From NCBI GenBank assembly GCA_013336525.1, contig JAAXTM010000002.1, positions 558,001 through 622,000 of the forward strand: DNA of 64,000 nucleotides, read 5' to 3'. Of the stretch, positions 9,890-17,626 are shown piece after piece. The translations under genes were made by a program, and so were the position numbers. Below the pieces are notes generated by a model. The model was not told the origin of the DNA, searched no databases, and saw only the letters and a program-made list of their open reading frames with translations. The DNA is from Geobacteraceae bacterium. Lineage in GTDB: Bacteria; Desulfobacterota; Desulfuromonadia; Geobacterales; Pseudopelobacteraceae. The first letter of the stretch is position 1, and each line of letters starts with the position of its first letter.

Positions 9890-10839
9890 CAGGCATCCCT
9901 CTTGTATGCTTCAGACAGAAGAAGCTTAAGGCTACTCAATGGTTGCAGCCGTTGTATGACCCGTTGGTTTGCACCTTCCAAGACTGTGAACTCCTTAGGT
10001 CTATTTTGAGCCAACAGAACTAAACGATCTCGAACTTCCGCTTCAGGCATCCGAAACACTCGACCTGGACTGCATCGCCCAAATGCGATGCTTGAAAATA
10101 AGACGGTTTGGTCATCTCCTGCAAAGCTGTTCCACCAGTCGTGCAAACAGTACCTAAAAAGTTCATTTGGAATTGAGTTTTTTTTCTGAACGTCTATAGA
10201 ATATAATGGATCACGACCACGGTCTCCGCGGCGCTCCCCGAACTTTCTAATGAAGCCAAGGCTCGACAGTGGGCTATCCAACAGGTCTTCGGGTAGGCGA
10301 CCCGCAACGCTTTCAGAAGCTACGTAGGTTCTCAGGAATACGTCCAGATGCTGTCGCAGAGTAGTCTCAGATAACGATCTTGGGTATGTGTCTGTCTCGG
10401 CTTGGAAAGCCTTTAATGCCTCACTGAAAGTGAACTCTGGCTCATGGCACATATTAATAAGCCAGTGCCACGCAAAGAAAGGTCGTGATGTATTGGTAGA
10501 CGCCCTCCAGTGCAGCAGCCAAATAGTTCGCTGATCTTCTAGAAAAGGATCAGCACCATAAGTACCGAAGATTGACTCCCCAAACTCAGTTACCTGCCAG
10601 CAGCCGTCCTGGCGAAAAATCACTCCGAAGTATTCACTCCAGCACTCCAGAGCCATCACCATATTCTTTCCCAATCCCAATAGTCGCATTCCATCTCTAG
10701 GATTAGTAAAGGGGTCTTTCCCTTGGGACACAGCTGACACTGCTTTGGGAAGCCAAGCTACTCGTAACGGAAAAGTCTCATGGCCGGAAAACGAAAAACG
10801 CTCGGCCTGATGTTCATTATTATTTGAACTTTTTTGCAT
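9889..10839 (-). CDS. DUF4007 family protein
   Basis: 316 residues. The N-terminal signature FSFSGHETFPLRVAWLPK (about residues 15-32) matches the remembered DUF4007 hallmark sGHesF-x-R-x2-W-x-K. The rest is helical, with possible winged-helix character in the middle (LGLGKNMVMALECWSEYFGV, residues about 52-71). DUF4007 proteins are uncharacterised but recur beside PAPS-reductase-like and large ATPase genes in defence islands; I recall this from comparative genomics, not from any search. Here it is upstream of and one base overlapped with the 1127-residue ATPase gene. A DNA-recognition role for the modification complex, filling the place of DndB or DndE, is a guess. Confidence 0.8.
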   Translation of the reverse strand: MQKSSNNNEHQAERFSFSGHETFPLRVAWLPKAVSAVSQGKDPFTNPRDGMRLLGLGKNMVMALECWSEYFGVIFRQDGCWQVTEFGESIFGTYGADPFLEDQRTIWLLHWRASTNTSRPFFAWHWLINMCHEPEFTFSEALKAFQAETDTYPRSLSETTLRQHLDVFLRTYVASESVAGRLPEDLLDSPLSSLGFIRKFGERRGDRGRDPLYSIDVQKKNSIPNELFRYCLHDWWNSFAGDDQTVLFSSIAFGRCSPGRVFRMPEAEVRDRLVLLAQNRPKEFTVLEGANQRVIQRLQPLSSLKLLLSEAYKRDA

Positions 10840-10864
10840 ACACCTTACACCTTCTGCATTTTGG

Positions 10865-11080
10865 TTAAGCCTTCTTTTGTTCTTGTCTAATTTCTAAGTC
10901 TGCTGCACCACCGACTTTAACCCATTCATCTACTTCATCTCTTTTGAATTTCCAAAGGCGTCCCATACGGTGGGCAGGCATGCCATACCTCTCTCTCCAA
11001 CGGTACACAGTATCGCTACTGACACCAAGGTATTTGCCTATTTCATCTACCGATAACCAGCGGTCTTCCATCTCGGCCAT
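10865..11080 (-). CDS. Small excisionase-type helix-turn-helix protein heading the cargo operon
   Basis: 71 residues, one MerR/Xis-like winged HTH: WLSVDEIGKYLGVSSDTVYR followed by RMGRLWKFKRDEVDEWV. This 'DNA-binding domain, excisionase family' fold is common both in true excisionases and as the first gene of defence operons. It is 25 bases upstream of the DUF4007 gene, co-directional, and starts from ATG at 11080 with AGGAA nine bases upstream. Because it is far from the recombinase and at the head of the cargo operon, an autoregulator of the operon is more likely than the excision factor of the element, but the latter cannot be excluded. Confidence 0.8.
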   Translation of the reverse strand: MAEMEDRWLSVDEIGKYLGVSSDTVYRWRERYGMPAHRMGRLWKFKRDEVDEWVKVGGAADLEIRQEQKKA

Positions 11081-11494
11081 ATTGACAATTCCTCATGGCA
11101 ATTTAATGCCACGTTTTTGAGATAAAGGCGGTCATATTTGGGCACAATACTCCCAAAATAATATATTTGAGAAGAATACTTAGGCATAGGCCGGTTGTCA
11201 ACCGCAATTTGCCGCAATAAGCCGCAATAGACAGTTTTGAAGCATAGTTTTTATCATATCGCTTCAAAAATCTCGCAGTGTGGTTATTTGGATCAATTGC
11301 CATTCATGCTTTCTATTTCAGCATAGTCACCAAGGTATTTACACACTCTCAGTTCCACCTGAACCAAGTACTGCAATAAGCTGAAATAATACTATGTTAG
11401 GAACATAAATGAGTTGACAATCAAAAAAATCATGCTCAAACTGAATTGCATAGATTCAATCGAAGGCAGACCGTCAAAGAGATGAGGGGTTGTT
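11081..11494. promoter_or_regulatory. Non-coding divergent control region
   Basis: About 410 bases with no convincing gene, between the minus-strand cargo operon and a plus-strand membrane protein gene. It is AT-rich and should hold the promoters for both. It contains phased decamer repeats (listed separately). A TTGACA hexamer at 11414-11419 on the plus strand is a possible -35 for the 11495 gene, but the -10 position (CAAACT, 17 bases on) is poor. No hairpin terminator was seen. Confidence 0.5.
11201..11230. repeat. Three helically phased decamer repeats (RCCGCAATWN) upstream of the cargo operon
   Basis: Read directly: ACCGCAATTT, GCCGCAATAA and GCCGCAATAG follow each other with an exact 10-base period at 11201-11230, about 120 bases upstream of the HTH gene start. 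A further related pair, CTGCAATAAG and CTGAAATAAT, lies at 11371-11390. A period of one helical turn suggests cooperative binding on one face of the DNA, for instance by the HTH protein encoded at 10865-11080. The binding partner is inferred. Confidence 0.5.
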
Positions 11495-11824
11495 GTGGGA
11501 CAAAAATTTAGAGCGTTCATAATATCGGCTTCTGGAACGGCTCTCCCCTGTCTTATTGCGGGAGCAATAGTCGGCATATTTTTTAGATCGTCATTCTGGT
11601 ACTGGACACTGGGTATCGCTGTTCTGGCATTATTTTACGTATGCCTGGACCGCATCCCAGTCCGTCTGTTTGCTGGATCAATGCGAGGGTTATCGCTTTG
11701 GTCGCTCCTGAAGTACGGATTTGCAAGCACCGAAAAAAGGCCTGTCATTTCAGAAGAGATGGTGAATGAAGAAAATGAATGGCGCACAATAACTTATAAT
11801 CATTTCTACGGAGATGATCGGTAA
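11495..11824 (+). CDS. Small membrane protein of unknown function
   Basis: 109 residues from a GTG at 11495 with GAGGGG upstream. Two hydrophobic segments (about residues 7-30, FIISASGTALPCLIAGAIVG, and 33-52, SFWYWTLGIAVLALFYVCL) are followed by a basic, soluble tail. Not recognised. It is the only plus-strand gene in the left part of the element and its 3' end overlaps the convergent gene 11806-12135 by 19 bases. It might be an exclusion or accessory membrane protein; nothing in the sequence decides this. Confidence 0.6.
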   Translation: MGQKFRAFIISASGTALPCLIAGAIVGIFFRSSFWYWTLGIAVLALFYVCLDRIPVRLFAGSMRGLSLWSLLKYGFASTEKRPVISEEMVNEENEWRTITYNHFYGDDR

Positions 11825-12135
11825 ACCGAAAACTCAAACGCTCCTTTTATTTTCAATATGGCATCCCTATTCAGACTTAAACTTCCAATAAATTCAGCAA
11901 TCACCTCATAAGGTGGTGTTTCATAAAAATAGATGTTTACCCCTTCTGTATTTTCCAGATGTGTCAAAGCCACCAAAGGAATAGCTATTTCATGGCCTGC
12001 TACGGTCAGTAGAGCCCCATATTCAGTTACTGCCAGTTCAATCTCGTCATCATTGATTGTAGATGGAAGTGAAATGTCTTCCGATGTTATGACGATTAAA
12101 CCGTCCTGGACTAATAGGATTGTGTTTGAAACCAT
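11806..12135 (-). CDS. Hypothetical protein, last gene of the transfer operon
   Basis: 109 residues, acidic, no membrane segment or signal. The ATG follows the TAA of traG with no gap (TAAATG), so it is translated as the last known gene of the transfer operon. Predicted mainly beta (MVSNTILLVQDGLIVITSED at the start). Not recognised. Its tail overlaps a convergent membrane protein gene by 19 bases, and no hairpin terminator separates them. Confidence 0.65.
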   Translation of the reverse strand: MVSNTILLVQDGLIVITSEDISLPSTINDDEIELAVTEYGALLTVAGHEIAIPLVALTHLENTEGVNIYFYETPPYEVIAEFIGSLSLNRDAILKIKGAFEFSVYRSSP

Positions 12136-15100
12136 TTATCGCCCCTTTGTGAGTGGTGATGCCGGACCCTTTGGTAAATTGGATGACTTACTTTGATTTT
12201 GAAGGATTTTGCTAGTTCTCTGAATGCCTTGATAAACCTCATGAGATTTCTCTGCCGCTGTGCGACTGGAATCTCTTCTCGCCGTTTCTTCAGCTCGTTG
12301 AGCTTTCTCCATCCTATTCTCACGGTCTTGCTTCAATTTCATATTGGGTCTAACGATTGCAGAAGCGTCACTTATCAGTCCCGCCGTCTCATGCAGTGCA
12401 CCCTGGCCAACGGCAATCGTAGTGGCTGCCGTGCCTGCATCAATAGAGCGTCCTTCTCTGAATTCCTGGGTAGCTGCACTCCCGGCCAGATTTTGCTTGG
12501 ACTCAACTCTCGTCCCAACCACCTGCGAACTCGAATAATCTGCCTTGACCCCGCCATCGGCACGGACACTTCCGGTAATTCCACCACCTGACCTGGTACT
12601 GACAACAGCCGCCCCCTGCTGTGACGACTGAACAAACTGATCCTCAGTGATTTCGGAACGCTGCCCGGCAATAAGATTCCCGCTTTTGTCCATCTTCCCC
12701 TGAACCTGGGAGTAGTGCAGGTTGCCATCCTTGTCCTTGGCGTACATCAGAACATTACCGTCAAGCCCATTGGAAAATGAACCGCCGACTACCTCCATAT
12801 TGCCGGATTTCTCATTCTTGGCGTAATACCAGTCGCCATTGACCATCATCTGCTTGCCGCCAGCCTGGATCATGTAGCTGCCGGATTTGCGCGAGACATT
12901 CAGGGACTGGTTTTCGTAGCCGGTCTTGATAAAATCACCGACTGTCTTACGCAGCCCCTTGTCTGTGGTCGACACGTTCCGATCCAGACGTTCGATATCA
13001 GTCCCGGTTTTACTCTGACCGAGATCGAACTTCTGCACCCGACCACCTTGATCAATGGCAAACGACGCAAGATTGCCGTTCCGGTCGTAATCTGCCTTGT
13101 AGTCGAAAGCCTGGCCGGACAGCTTGGCAACATGAGAAGCGGCACTTTGGAATCCGGCAGCACGGAGTTGTTTCTGCATTTCAAGAGCTTGTCCTCTGTC
13201 ACCTTTGGCAACGGTACCTGAATCAGACGAATTGACGATCCCGCCATCCATGCCGACATTGACAGCACTCTTACCGTCAGATGTCGTGAAGTTTATATTC
13301 TGGCCCTCCATCGCCTTCTGCATCTCGACAAAGCCCCGTTCGGTCAGATGTCCGTTCTGATACATCTCAGGATCGTTCTTGAGTTGAGGAGCGATCCTAC
13401 CTACCATTTGATCCGCTGCTGCGTGGACTAGCTGATTGCGGGCGATCCTCCCTGAAACATCATTGCTGGTGAGCTGCTGATAGTTGTCGTAACCTCCCCC
13501 TGCATAGATTCCCTGGATCTTGCCACCGGTTTCCGTTGCCAAGACATGACCAGCTTCCATGCCGGCAGCAACCGGACCGCCCATTTGATTTGAGAGCCCG
13601 GTTACCTCAGAAGCATGTTTGCTCTGCTGGAATTGGGCATTCATCTGCATGAGCTGTCCGGACGAGATCCCGTAGTTATCGGCAATCCTGTTCACCGCAT
13701 CAGCATTGGCAAAGTCCCCAAGGGCCGTAACCTCAGAACGCATGGCATGGAAATCTCTCCAGTTTCCGTTGAAACCTAATGACCTGGCGGCGGCATAAGC
13801 ACCCATCTCCCCCTGCAGTTGCCCGACACTCTTATTCATGTTAGCAGTCAAGAAGTCAGAGTAGTTTTCACCGGAGCCAAAGACATTTGCCAAGGCCCGG
13901 TCATTGGCAACTCCCATCTTGGCAAATGCCAGAGTATCGCCACCATAGCTGCCTGAAACAACATCCTTGGTCGCAGCAGACTTGTCGAGTCCCAACCGGC
14001 CATCAAAGGATTTCAGCTCGTAGGCTGATGACAGACCGCCTTCCCGCATGGCCCTGCCGCTACCACCGAAACCGATTGATCTGCCAATCTCGCTATCAGC
14101 AGATATTCTGCTCGAAAAATCCATCCCGAAGTCCCGGATCATATCACTCGATGCAGTTGTCTTGGCCGACATCCCGACCAGCGATTGCGCCTGTCTCGCC
14201 TGGAAGCTGTGCTCGTTACTCCATGCCTGCGTCGGCATGGCTGTCACGTTGCGCTGCATGGCTGATGCTCTACCGGCTGGATCTTCCACCTCATGTGCCG
14301 CCCGGGTACCTGCCGACTGCACCTGATTGACCATCCCCCCGGCCATCATTGACATAGCGTGCCCGCCGAACCGAATCAACATCCCGGTAATAACTGTAGC
14401 CAGCATCATCCCACTCATCCGGAGTGTGCCAAACATCCCAAGGATCTTCACCGTTTGATCGGGGAAGAAGTAGAGCGCATCCATGCCGAGCTTGTTCTGC
14501 CGCACCATCTCATAGGCCCGATTGGCATAGTCCACGGCAAATTGGTGAACTATGGCATCGGTGACACCCCAGGCAGTGAGCCAGATGAAGAATCCAGCGA
14601 TGATTCCCACAGCTTTGCCGATCAGAGGTGTTGGGATGAAGAGTGCCAGGAACGGCAGTAATCCAACCGCAATGGCCGTGAGCGCCGCCTTCATGATCGG
14701 CAGCCATTCGTTGGCTGATTTCATAGCCCCAGAGGCGTTGAGCAGAAACTGATAGTTGGTGGCGCCGGATGCGTTGCCACTGCGGAAAATCTCCTCCAGC
14801 CTCTGGGAGACGTATGCCTGTTTCAGGAAGTCATCAATGCTCGCCGCTCCGAGACCGGTCCCGGCGTTCACGTTGTTCAGCACCGTCTTGCATTGGGTCA
14901 GGGCAGCGGCATCAGTAACGTCGTAACCAAGATTGGCGCAAACCGATTCGATATTCTTCCCCAGATTGGCCGGGGTGAGCGCAGCCTTGATGTTGGTCCA
15001 GGAGTCAGTACAGGTAAGCGCCTGGCCCTGCGGGTTGGCGGCATTGAAGTAGACCGTCCAGATGGCCGGGTTGATCGCTTTGTCCAGGGAGCCAACAAAG

Positions 15101-15750
15101 TTGGTGGTAGTCTTGCGCAATTCATCCACCGTAAGGTTGGCATTGGGGTTCATCAGTGCGTAGGAAACACAATCCTTGACGTATCTCCGCATAGAAGCGT
15201 CCAGATTGCTGTCCACTGCTGACAGGGGAATACTGGTCAGTTGAGCGAGCCCCAGGAATCCTTTCCCACCGGCCTGCGTCTGGTAGTTCAACGGATCACC
15301 GGCAGTGGTGACGATATCCACCAGACCCCGCTCGATCTTGTTCAAAATACCGGCCACTGCCACAACGCCGTCAGGTATTCCACCCACCGCCTGGTTCTTA
15401 TTGAAGACCGGATCATAGACATGGATAGTCCCTTTGGGGACGACCAAGGCGAGATAGACCATGACGCCGATCAAAGTCGGCACGATCCAGGTCATGACGG
15501 AGCCGTTGGCTGTTCCCAGCGACTTGGCAAAGACCGTCACCCCGCCAAAGAAGAGCCCGGCGGTGATGACAACGAAATAGAGTGACTTGTAAGCGTTGTC
15601 GCCGAAGATCAGTGCCAGCTTACCGAAGGCATTCACGACGGCATCGTGACCTCCCCAGACGTAGAACTCCATGTCCAGAGCCAAGGCCATGGTTGGTATG
15701 AGCACCAAGAGTGCCGTAAAAACGAGCCTAGATACTGTCCGTATCGACAT
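12136..15750 (-). CDS. traG: TraG, mating-pair stabilisation protein (F-type)
   Basis: 1204 residues. A signal-like N-terminus (VSRLVFTALLVLIPTMALAL) leads into the TraG-N domain, with membrane segments near residues 55-75, 88-108 and a cluster at about 355-455 (AIAVGLLPFLALFIPTPLIG and following). The last 700 residues are hydrophilic, rich in Gly, Ser and Gln, and predicted periplasmic. In F-type systems TraG-N helps pilus assembly and the C-terminal part stabilises mating pairs and contacts the exclusion protein. Its first codons overlap the end of the upstream membrane protein gene by 23 bases, and a small gene follows directly at its stop codon. The family call is secure from layout and its place with TraN and TraU. 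Confidence 0.85.
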   Translation of the reverse strand: MSIRTVSRLVFTALLVLIPTMALALDMEFYVWGGHDAVVNAFGKLALIFGDNAYKSLYFVVITAGLFFGGVTVFAKSLGTANGSVMTWIVPTLIGVMVYLALVVPKGTIHVYDPVFNKNQAVGGIPDGVVAVAGILNKIERGLVDIVTTAGDPLNYQTQAGGKGFLGLAQLTSIPLSAVDSNLDASMRRYVKDCVSYALMNPNANLTVDELRKTTTNFVGSLDKAINPAIWTVYFNAANPQGQALTCTDSWTNIKAALTPANLGKNIESVCANLGYDVTDAAALTQCKTVLNNVNAGTGLGAASIDDFLKQAYVSQRLEEIFRSGNASGATNYQFLLNASGAMKSANEWLPIMKAALTAIAVGLLPFLALFIPTPLIGKAVGIIAGFFIWLTAWGVTDAIVHQFAVDYANRAYEMVRQNKLGMDALYFFPDQTVKILGMFGTLRMSGMMLATVITGMLIRFGGHAMSMMAGGMVNQVQSAGTRAAHEVEDPAGRASAMQRNVTAMPTQAWSNEHSFQARQAQSLVGMSAKTTASSDMIRDFGMDFSSRISADSEIGRSIGFGGSGRAMREGGLSSAYELKSFDGRLGLDKSAATKDVVSGSYGGDTLAFAKMGVANDRALANVFGSGENYSDFLTANMNKSVGQLQGEMGAYAAARSLGFNGNWRDFHAMRSEVTALGDFANADAVNRIADNYGISSGQLMQMNAQFQQSKHASEVTGLSNQMGGPVAAGMEAGHVLATETGGKIQGIYAGGGYDNYQQLTSNDVSGRIARNQLVHAAADQMVGRIAPQLKNDPEMYQNGHLTERGFVEMQKAMEGQNINFTTSDGKSAVNVGMDGGIVNSSDSGTVAKGDRGQALEMQKQLRAAGFQSAASHVAKLSGQAFDYKADYDRNGNLASFAIDQGGRVQKFDLGQSKTGTDIERLDRNVSTTDKGLRKTVGDFIKTGYENQSLNVSRKSGSYMIQAGGKQMMVNGDWYYAKNEKSGNMEVVGGSFSNGLDGNVLMYAKDKDGNLHYSQVQGKMDKSGNLIAGQRSEITEDQFVQSSQQGAAVVSTRSGGGITGSVRADGGVKADYSSSQVVGTRVESKQNLAGSAATQEFREGRSIDAGTAATTIAVGQGALHETAGLISDASAIVRPNMKLKQDRENRMEKAQRAEETARRDSSRTAAEKSHEVYQGIQRTSKILQNQSKSSNLPKGPASPLTKGR

Positions 15751-16468
15751 GTACTACTCCTGCATCAATCAATTTAAGGTTGCGCCTCCATGCGAAGAGC
15801 ATGGCGATAATGGGAATGATGATGAACACCGCCGTGGAAATTAGGACAAAGTAGGCTGAAATAAGGAAGATCCCCTTGAATCCCTGGACCCAGTTATATA
15901 TTGAGTAAACGGTGCTTTGAGAGGTCTTGGTGTAGTAGAGCTTGGTCACTGCCCACACCACGTTCTTGTCTGTGAAAATTTTGAAATAGAGGAAATGGAA
16001 AGCAATGAAGGCCACAACCGCCTTAACGATGGCCCCGAAGATCATTCCGCCCAGGAGGTTTAGCACCATGGCACGTGTGTACTCGCCGATAAAGCATGTG
16101 GAGGCCTTGGCCATGAAAATGGCGTAGCCCAACGAGAACCCCAGCGCCAACAGGAAGGCGCTGAACTTGTCGAAGAAGGTCGGCGACGGGTCACCGAACA
16201 TGGGGATGTACTGTTCGATCACCCCTATGGCAACAGGAGTCAGGAATGCCGAAACAATTCCCGAGGCAAAGGAACTCCTGAATCCCACTTCCATGAATTC
16301 AAGCCTCTGCTTGGTAGTCAGGAAGCGGGACTTGATCATGCAGCCTCCCAGTTCGTTGGCGAAGTTCTGATCGATGTACGAAATTGCCTCCAGGAGCCCT
16401 CGCGGGTGGATCTCATTGCTTGGTGGTACCGGCATGATATCCGGAGTGCTGTTACTATCCTTCGACAC
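15728..16468 (-). CDS. Polytopic inner-membrane protein of the transfer operon
   Basis: 246 residues with about five membrane segments (for example FSAFLLALGFSLGYAIFM, MVLNLLGGMIFGAIVKAVVA and VLISTAVFIIIPIIAMLFAW). The 3' end overlaps traG by 23 bases and the start is 8 bases after the preceding small gene's stop. Not a family I recognise. Its place directly upstream of traG would suit an entry-exclusion or TraG-assembly partner, but that is inference only. Confidence 0.65.
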   Translation of the reverse strand: MSKDSNSTPDIMPVPPSNEIHPRGLLEAISYIDQNFANELGGCMIKSRFLTTKQRLEFMEVGFRSSFASGIVSAFLTPVAIGVIEQYIPMFGDPSPTFFDKFSAFLLALGFSLGYAIFMAKASTCFIGEYTRAMVLNLLGGMIFGAIVKAVVAFIAFHFLYFKIFTDKNVVWAVTKLYYTKTSQSTVYSIYNWVQGFKGIFLISAYFVLISTAVFIIIPIIAMLFAWRRNLKLIDAGVVHVDTDSI

Positions 16469-16476
16469 GTCCTCTC

Positions 16477-16728
16477 CTATCCCGTGAACGATCTGATCAG
16501 GTTCATGATCCCGCCGCCATAGGCGACGATTGCCGCCAGCAGCAGGCAGATGGCAGCCAGGGTAGGATTACGCTGTCGGACTCCTACCCAGAAGGCCGAG
16601 ATCACAAGGGCAACGAAGAAGAAACGCCCCCAGAAACCGTAGAGCAGCGTCGCGAATAGTTTCTGCCAGAAGCCGGTATACGCAGCCTGCCCCATATAAT
16701 GCAGGGGATTAAGTTTCTCAATGGGCAC
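16477..16728 (-). CDS. Small double-spanning membrane protein of the transfer operon
   Basis: 83 residues from a GTG at 16728 (VPIEKLNPLHYMGQAAYTGF), chosen because GAGAGG stands six bases upstream and because a longer frame would overlap the S26 peptidase gene by 120 bases with unlikely residues. Two hydrophobic helices follow (FFFVALVISAFWVGV and LAAICLLLAAIVAYGGGIM). Not recognised; perhaps a small scaffold of the type found between traF and traG in F-like clusters. Confidence 0.6.
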   Translation of the reverse strand: MPIEKLNPLHYMGQAAYTGFWQKLFATLLYGFWGRFFFVALVISAFWVGVRQRNPTLAAICLLLAAIVAYGGGIMNLIRSFTG

Positions 16729-16738
16729 GGAATTCCTC

Positions 16739-17233
16739 TCAAAAGATCGGGTAGGCTTTCGCCAGGATGCGGTTCTTGTCCACGAAACCGAAATAGCGGG
16801 AGTCGTAGCTGTCCTTGTGCTGTCCCATGACGAACATGACTCCCTTGGGGATTTGACCATTGAAGACGAAGTGCTGCAGTGGTTCCCCCTTCAGTGAGAT
16901 GTCTTTGGCACGTACCAAATACTCGCCGTTGCAGTAGAACTTCTTCTCCGCATCGACGGTGAGCTGATCCCCTTCGTTGCAGCCGATGACCTTCAGCATC
17001 TCCTCCGACTTTTTCATACCAACCTTGGCCGCAAATTCCTTATGGTGAAACAGTACGTAATCACCCCTCACCACCTTGTCCGGGTTACGCGTGAGCCAGT
17101 AGATCCGGTGCTTGAGAGAAGGCGTGAGAGTGACACTGAACTTGTAGGGGATCAGAGTTCCCGCAACTATCAGGCAAGTGATAGCCAGCCAGAGCCGCCA
17201 GTTATGGAAATCAAGGTTTAACGGTTTCGGCAT
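16739..17233 (-). CDS. traF: TraF-type S26 signal peptidase-like protein
   Basis: 164 residues from the ATG at 17233 (an upstream ATG at 17251 is also possible; both overlap the end of trbI). One N-terminal membrane anchor (RLWLAITCLIVAGTLIPYKF) is followed by a periplasmic S26 domain: SLKHRIYW carries the nucleophile region, GDYVLFHH is the box-C-like strand, KVIGCNEGD the Lys region, and FVMGQHKDSYDSRYFGFVDK the terminal GD/NS-DSR box. TraF/TrhF peptidases process or cyclise pilin in conjugation systems; here a TraA pilin is encoded in the same operon. This is the S26 TraF of the RP4/TrhF type, not the thioredoxin-like TraF of plasmid F. Confidence 0.8.
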   Translation of the reverse strand: MPKPLNLDFHNWRLWLAITCLIVAGTLIPYKFSVTLTPSLKHRIYWLTRNPDKVVRGDYVLFHHKEFAAKVGMKKSEEMLKVIGCNEGDQLTVDAEKKFYCNGEYLVRAKDISLKGEPLQHFVFNGQIPKGVMFVMGQHKDSYDSRYFGFVDKNRILAKAYPIF

Positions 17234-17603
17234 TGCGTACCACCGCGTCACCCATGATGATCACCCGGTTCTTTGGAATTGCCGTGATGACGTTTTCCAG
17301 TCGGTCGAAACTCTTCTTCAATTCGTCATCATTCAGTTTGCCGGCCAGATAGTTGTCCCGCTGCTGAGCGATGTACCCCTTGATATCGACTGCAACTACC
17401 TTCTGCGCGAACCATCGGTCATAGCCAACAATGGTGGCCAAAGATGCTCCTATAGAGACCACCACACAGATCGCTATCATGGAAACAAGACTTGGATGCT
17501 GTTTGGGATGCTTTTTGGGATACTCTTTAGGTACCGAAACGGCATCCTTGTTGTCTTCAGTCTCCTGAGAGATGTTTGTCTCCATGCTGGTTTCATCATT
17601 CAT
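17211..17603 (-). CDS. trbI: TrbI-like F-type transfer protein
   Basis: 130 residues: a 40-residue charged cytoplasmic leader, one membrane span (LVSMIAICVVVSIGASLATI, about 40-60), then a periplasmic part with VVAVDIKGYIAQQRDNYL and a heptad-like stretch. This layout and the V-D-x-K-G motif fit TrbI of F-type systems, a non-essential protein that affects pilus length and retraction. It lies between trbC and the S26 peptidase gene, with the latter overlapping its 3' end. Confidence 0.65.
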   Translation of the reverse strand: MNDETSMETNISQETEDNKDAVSVPKEYPKKHPKQHPSLVSMIAICVVVSIGASLATIVGYDRWFAQKVVAVDIKGYIAQQRDNYLAGKLNDDELKKSFDRLENVITAIPKNRVIIMGDAVVRNAETVKP

Positions 17604-17626
17604 GCGTATGTTCCCTCTTTCCTTAT

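Noticed and set aside
1-11080. Reading the cargo operon as a BREX system
   Set aside because: A PAPS-reductase-like gene and a BrxC-sized ATPase recall type 4 BREX, but no PglZ, PglX or BrxL is visible and DUF4007 plus DptFGH-like genes are not part of it.
11103-11303. Minus-strand 66-codon frame upstream of the HTH gene
   Set aside because: No ribosome site, low-complexity composition, and it covers the phased decamer repeats; treated as non-coding.
16477-16860. A 127-codon version of the small membrane protein gene
   Set aside because: The first 44 codons overlap the S26 peptidase gene and have Ser/Thr/Arg-rich nonsense composition; GTG at 16728 with a ribosome site is better.
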